Below, in pieces: positions 13,312 to 14,912 of a stretch of 14,912 nt of DNA. The position numbers and the translations under genes are program-made. The DNA lies in contig JAMPYE010000043.1 in the NCBI GenBank assembly GCA_023700825.1, positions 1 to 14,912 on the forward strand, read 5' to 3'. Each line of letters begins with the position of its first letter. Position 1 is the first letter of the stretch. Under the pieces are notes generated by a model. That model was given only the letters and a program-made list of their open reading frames with translations, ran no database searches and was not told the DNA's origin. The DNA comes from Thermoanaerobaculia bacterium. GTDB taxonomy: Bacteria; Acidobacteriota; Thermoanaerobaculia; Gp7-AA8.

Positions 13312-13375
13312 CTGAACACACTTACCAACCCGCGCAATCGTGCGGCGGCCGCCTGAAGCCTCCGAGCCGTGAGAC

Positions 13376-14455
13376 TCAGTGCCCCAGACCGCGTTTCACC
13401 ATGGCCTCATCCACAGTCAACACCGCCCGCCCGTCCGGACCTTTCGCCGGCGTCGCGCTCGAGGGATCGAACTCGGCGTCGCGGATGACGCGGCGCCAGA
13501 CTTCCTTGAGTGCGCGCGCGCCGAGGCGCTTCTGGCGGGCTGCTTCCCAGGCGATCATCTTCATCGCCCCACGCGTGATCTGGAGGTCGAGCCCGAACTG
13601 CACGAACCACGCGCGCGAGCGGCGGAAGACCGAGCCTTCGGGCTCGACGAAGATCCGGGCGAGATCCTCCTCGCGCAGGTCGCGCAGAACGACGATCGAC
13701 TCGAATCGCGAGACGAACTGGGGCGTCATGCCGTAGCGGAACAGGTCCTCGTACTTCATGTAGTCGCGCAGGTGGAACGGCATCTCCTCGCGGATCACGC
13801 CGGTCTCGGAGACGACGCTGACCGGCCGCAGCGGCGCGACGTCGGTGCCGAGCACGGCGCGCCGGTAGACCGAGTCGTACATCTCCTCGAACGCGCCGCC
13901 CGCGACGAAGAGGATCGCCGCCGAGTTGATCGCGACCGTTCGCTTCTCGGGCGCGTCGATCTCGAACTCGACGTTCTCGTTCTCCATCAGCGTCAGCAGC
14001 GCTTCCTGCGCGACGATTCCCTTCACGTTCGCGTCGTTGCCGACGCTCGCGCGGATCTTGTCGACTTCGTCGATAAAGACGATGCCGCGCTCGACCCACC
14101 GGAGGAGCTCCTCGAGAGGAGCCTGCGGCCCCAGCGTCTTCATCGCATTGGCGTAGAGCCGGTTGAGAACCGAACGCCCGTAGCCCTCGCGCTCCTCGGC
14201 GAGGACGTTTGCGTTGATCCGGATCACGTTGGAAAAGCGCGCGAGCTCGGGCCGGCCCCGCAGCGTGTGCTCGACGGCGCGCATGAGCGTCGTCTTCCCC
14301 GAACCCGAGTTGCCCACGAGCAGGATGTTGTCGCCGCCCTGTCCCGAGATGTGCTTCACGATCGCAACCGCGATCTCGCGCGTCGCTTCGTCCTGGCCGA
14401 GCACCGTCCTGCGGAGCTCGTCGCACATCTCGGCGGGGCGCATGGGCAACGTCAT
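13376..14455 (-). CDS. ClpX-like AAA+ ATPase lacking the zinc-binding domain
   Basis: A 359-residue AAA+ ATPase of the HslU/ClpX clade. Walker A GNSGSGKT (48-55), Walker B IVFIDEVDKI (125-134), a sensor-1 region ILFVAGGAF (181-189), YGMTPQFVSRF with a candidate arginine finger Arg250, and sensor 2 in GARALK (312-317, Arg314) all align with ClpX blocks. The N-terminal zinc finger of ClpX is missing, the pore-1 region reads EGYGRS rather than GYVG, and I see no IGF tripeptide, the ClpP-docking loop; the segment at about 200-232 is unlike ClpX. It may therefore unfold or remodel a substrate without ClpP. The ATG at 14453-14455 has GAGGGA upstream and follows the VanZ-like gene by 7 bp, implying co-transcription. 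The specific function is unknown. Confidence 0.85.
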   Translation of the reverse strand: MTLPMRPAEMCDELRRTVLGQDEATREIAVAIVKHISGQGGDNILLVGNSGSGKTTLMRAVEHTLRGRPELARFSNVIRINANVLAEEREGYGRSVLNRLYANAMKTLGPQAPLEELLRWVERGIVFIDEVDKIRASVGNDANVKGIVAQEALLTLMENENVEFEIDAPEKRTVAINSAAILFVAGGAFEEMYDSVYRRAVLGTDVAPLRPVSVVSETGVIREEMPFHLRDYMKYEDLFRYGMTPQFVSRFESIVVLRDLREEDLARIFVEPEGSVFRRSRAWFVQFGLDLQITRGAMKMIAWEAARQKRLGARALKEVWRRVIRDAEFDPSSATPAKGPDGRAVLTVDEAMVKRGLGH

Positions 14456-14462
14456 CGTTCCC

Positions 14463-14912
14463 TCATTCGAACGCGATCCGCACCCGCTTGCGCAGATGCC
14501 CGAAGAAGGCGCCGACCAGCGCCCCGGTCGAGTTCCAGATCACGTCGTTGATGTCTGTGACGCGATTCGGGAGGAAGTACTGCGTTCCTTCCACCGCGAA
14601 GCTCAACCCCATGGCGAGAAGGACCGTCAGCAGATAGCTCTGCGAAGCGGGGCGCGACGGCGTGTCGAGCACGAGAAACGCAAGAAAACCCCATGGCAGG
14701 AAAAGCAGCACGTTCAGGATCAGCGGTGAGATCAGCGCGACGAAGATCGGGAACGGAACTGGTCCCTCGGAGAGCTTCTCCTGCAGCACCTTGAGCTCGT
14801 GAAACGGAACGGGGTCGACCTTCGTGTAGGCCTTGCCCGACGCCCAGAGCGTGACCAGCGCGATCACGACCGTCATCAGGAGCAGCAGGACGATCGTCGT
14901 CGGACGTCCGAT
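14463..14912 (-). CDS. VanZ-like family membrane protein (partial, 5' end outside window)
   Basis: A small polytopic membrane protein with the VanZ-like domain; VanZ itself gives low-level teicoplanin resistance, but most homologues are uncharacterised. Diagnostic features: NVLLFLPWGFLAFLVL and AVEGTQYFLPNRVTDINDVI followed by NSTGALVGAFFG, matching the family's glutamate and DINDV-N-GA blocks. Four hydrophobic segments are visible. The reading frame stays open to the right edge, and the residues before the first Met (TTIVLLLL) continue its first membrane helix, so the true start lies outside the window. The ClpX-like ATPase gene starts 7 bp downstream, suggesting an operon. Confidence 0.85.
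   Translation of the reverse strand: MGRPTTIVLLLLMTVVIALVTLWASGKAYTKVDPVPFHELKVLQEKLSEGPVPFPIFVALISPLILNVLLFLPWGFLAFLVLDTPSRPASQSYLLTVLLAMGLSFAVEGTQYFLPNRVTDINDVIWNSTGALVGAFFGHLRKRVRIAFE

Overview
The window is high-GC bacterial DNA, densely packed with genes whose codons end mostly in G or C. Gene content (a two-subunit TPP-dependent E1, an OPT-family transporter, an RhlE-like helicase, FtsY, a zinc-finger-less ClpX-like ATPase, VanZ) and the style of the intergenic repeats suggest a chromosome from Acidobacteriota or a neighbouring phylum. That placement is an inference, since no rRNA or lineage marker is present. No tRNA, rRNA, CRISPR array, transposase or phage gene was seen.

Layout, left to right. 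Positions 1-1308 (minus) hold an E1 alpha/beta pair of a 2-oxoacid or acetoin dehydrogenase; the beta gene runs off the left edge. An NADPH-dependent FMN reductase (minus) and an OPT transporter (plus) diverge from 2304-2549. The OPT gene converges on an RhlE-type DEAD-box helicase (minus). Next come an ABC-F ATPase (minus) and a small secreted protein of unknown function (minus). From a divergent promoter region at 8898-9062, a phosphoglucomutase/phosphomannomutase and a (2Fe-2S) thioredoxin-like ferredoxin run plus. They converge on an EamA exporter (minus), followed on the minus strand by ftsY, a ClpX-like AAA+ ATPase and a VanZ-like membrane protein cut by the right edge. The genes are mostly housekeeping and do not form a single pathway. 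Clear co-transcription units are E1 alpha/beta, phosphohexomutase/ferredoxin and VanZ/AAA+.

The most unusual content is between the genes. Six intergenic regions that lie next to a gene 3' end each carry a large palindromic element, while the two divergent 5'-5' regions carry none. Two kinds of module are seen. The first is a degenerate array of 7-bp units (often GAAYGNN) arranged as the two arms of a long hairpin. The heptamer sequence differs from locus to locus, yet the two arms within a locus match, and arm lengths differ by exactly one heptamer at two loci. The second is a 170-200 bp element with 26-bp terminal inverted repeats; each terminus is itself a hairpin of the form GCAGGCA-NTCC-TGCCTGC, and paired base changes between copies preserve the stems. 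The modules nest in each other at 1474-1618 and are interleaved at 10865-11156. At the latter site the heptamer arrays supply the last codons and the stop codon of two convergent genes. I know of no name for this family; heptanucleotide STRR repeats of cyanobacteria are the nearest thing I recall.
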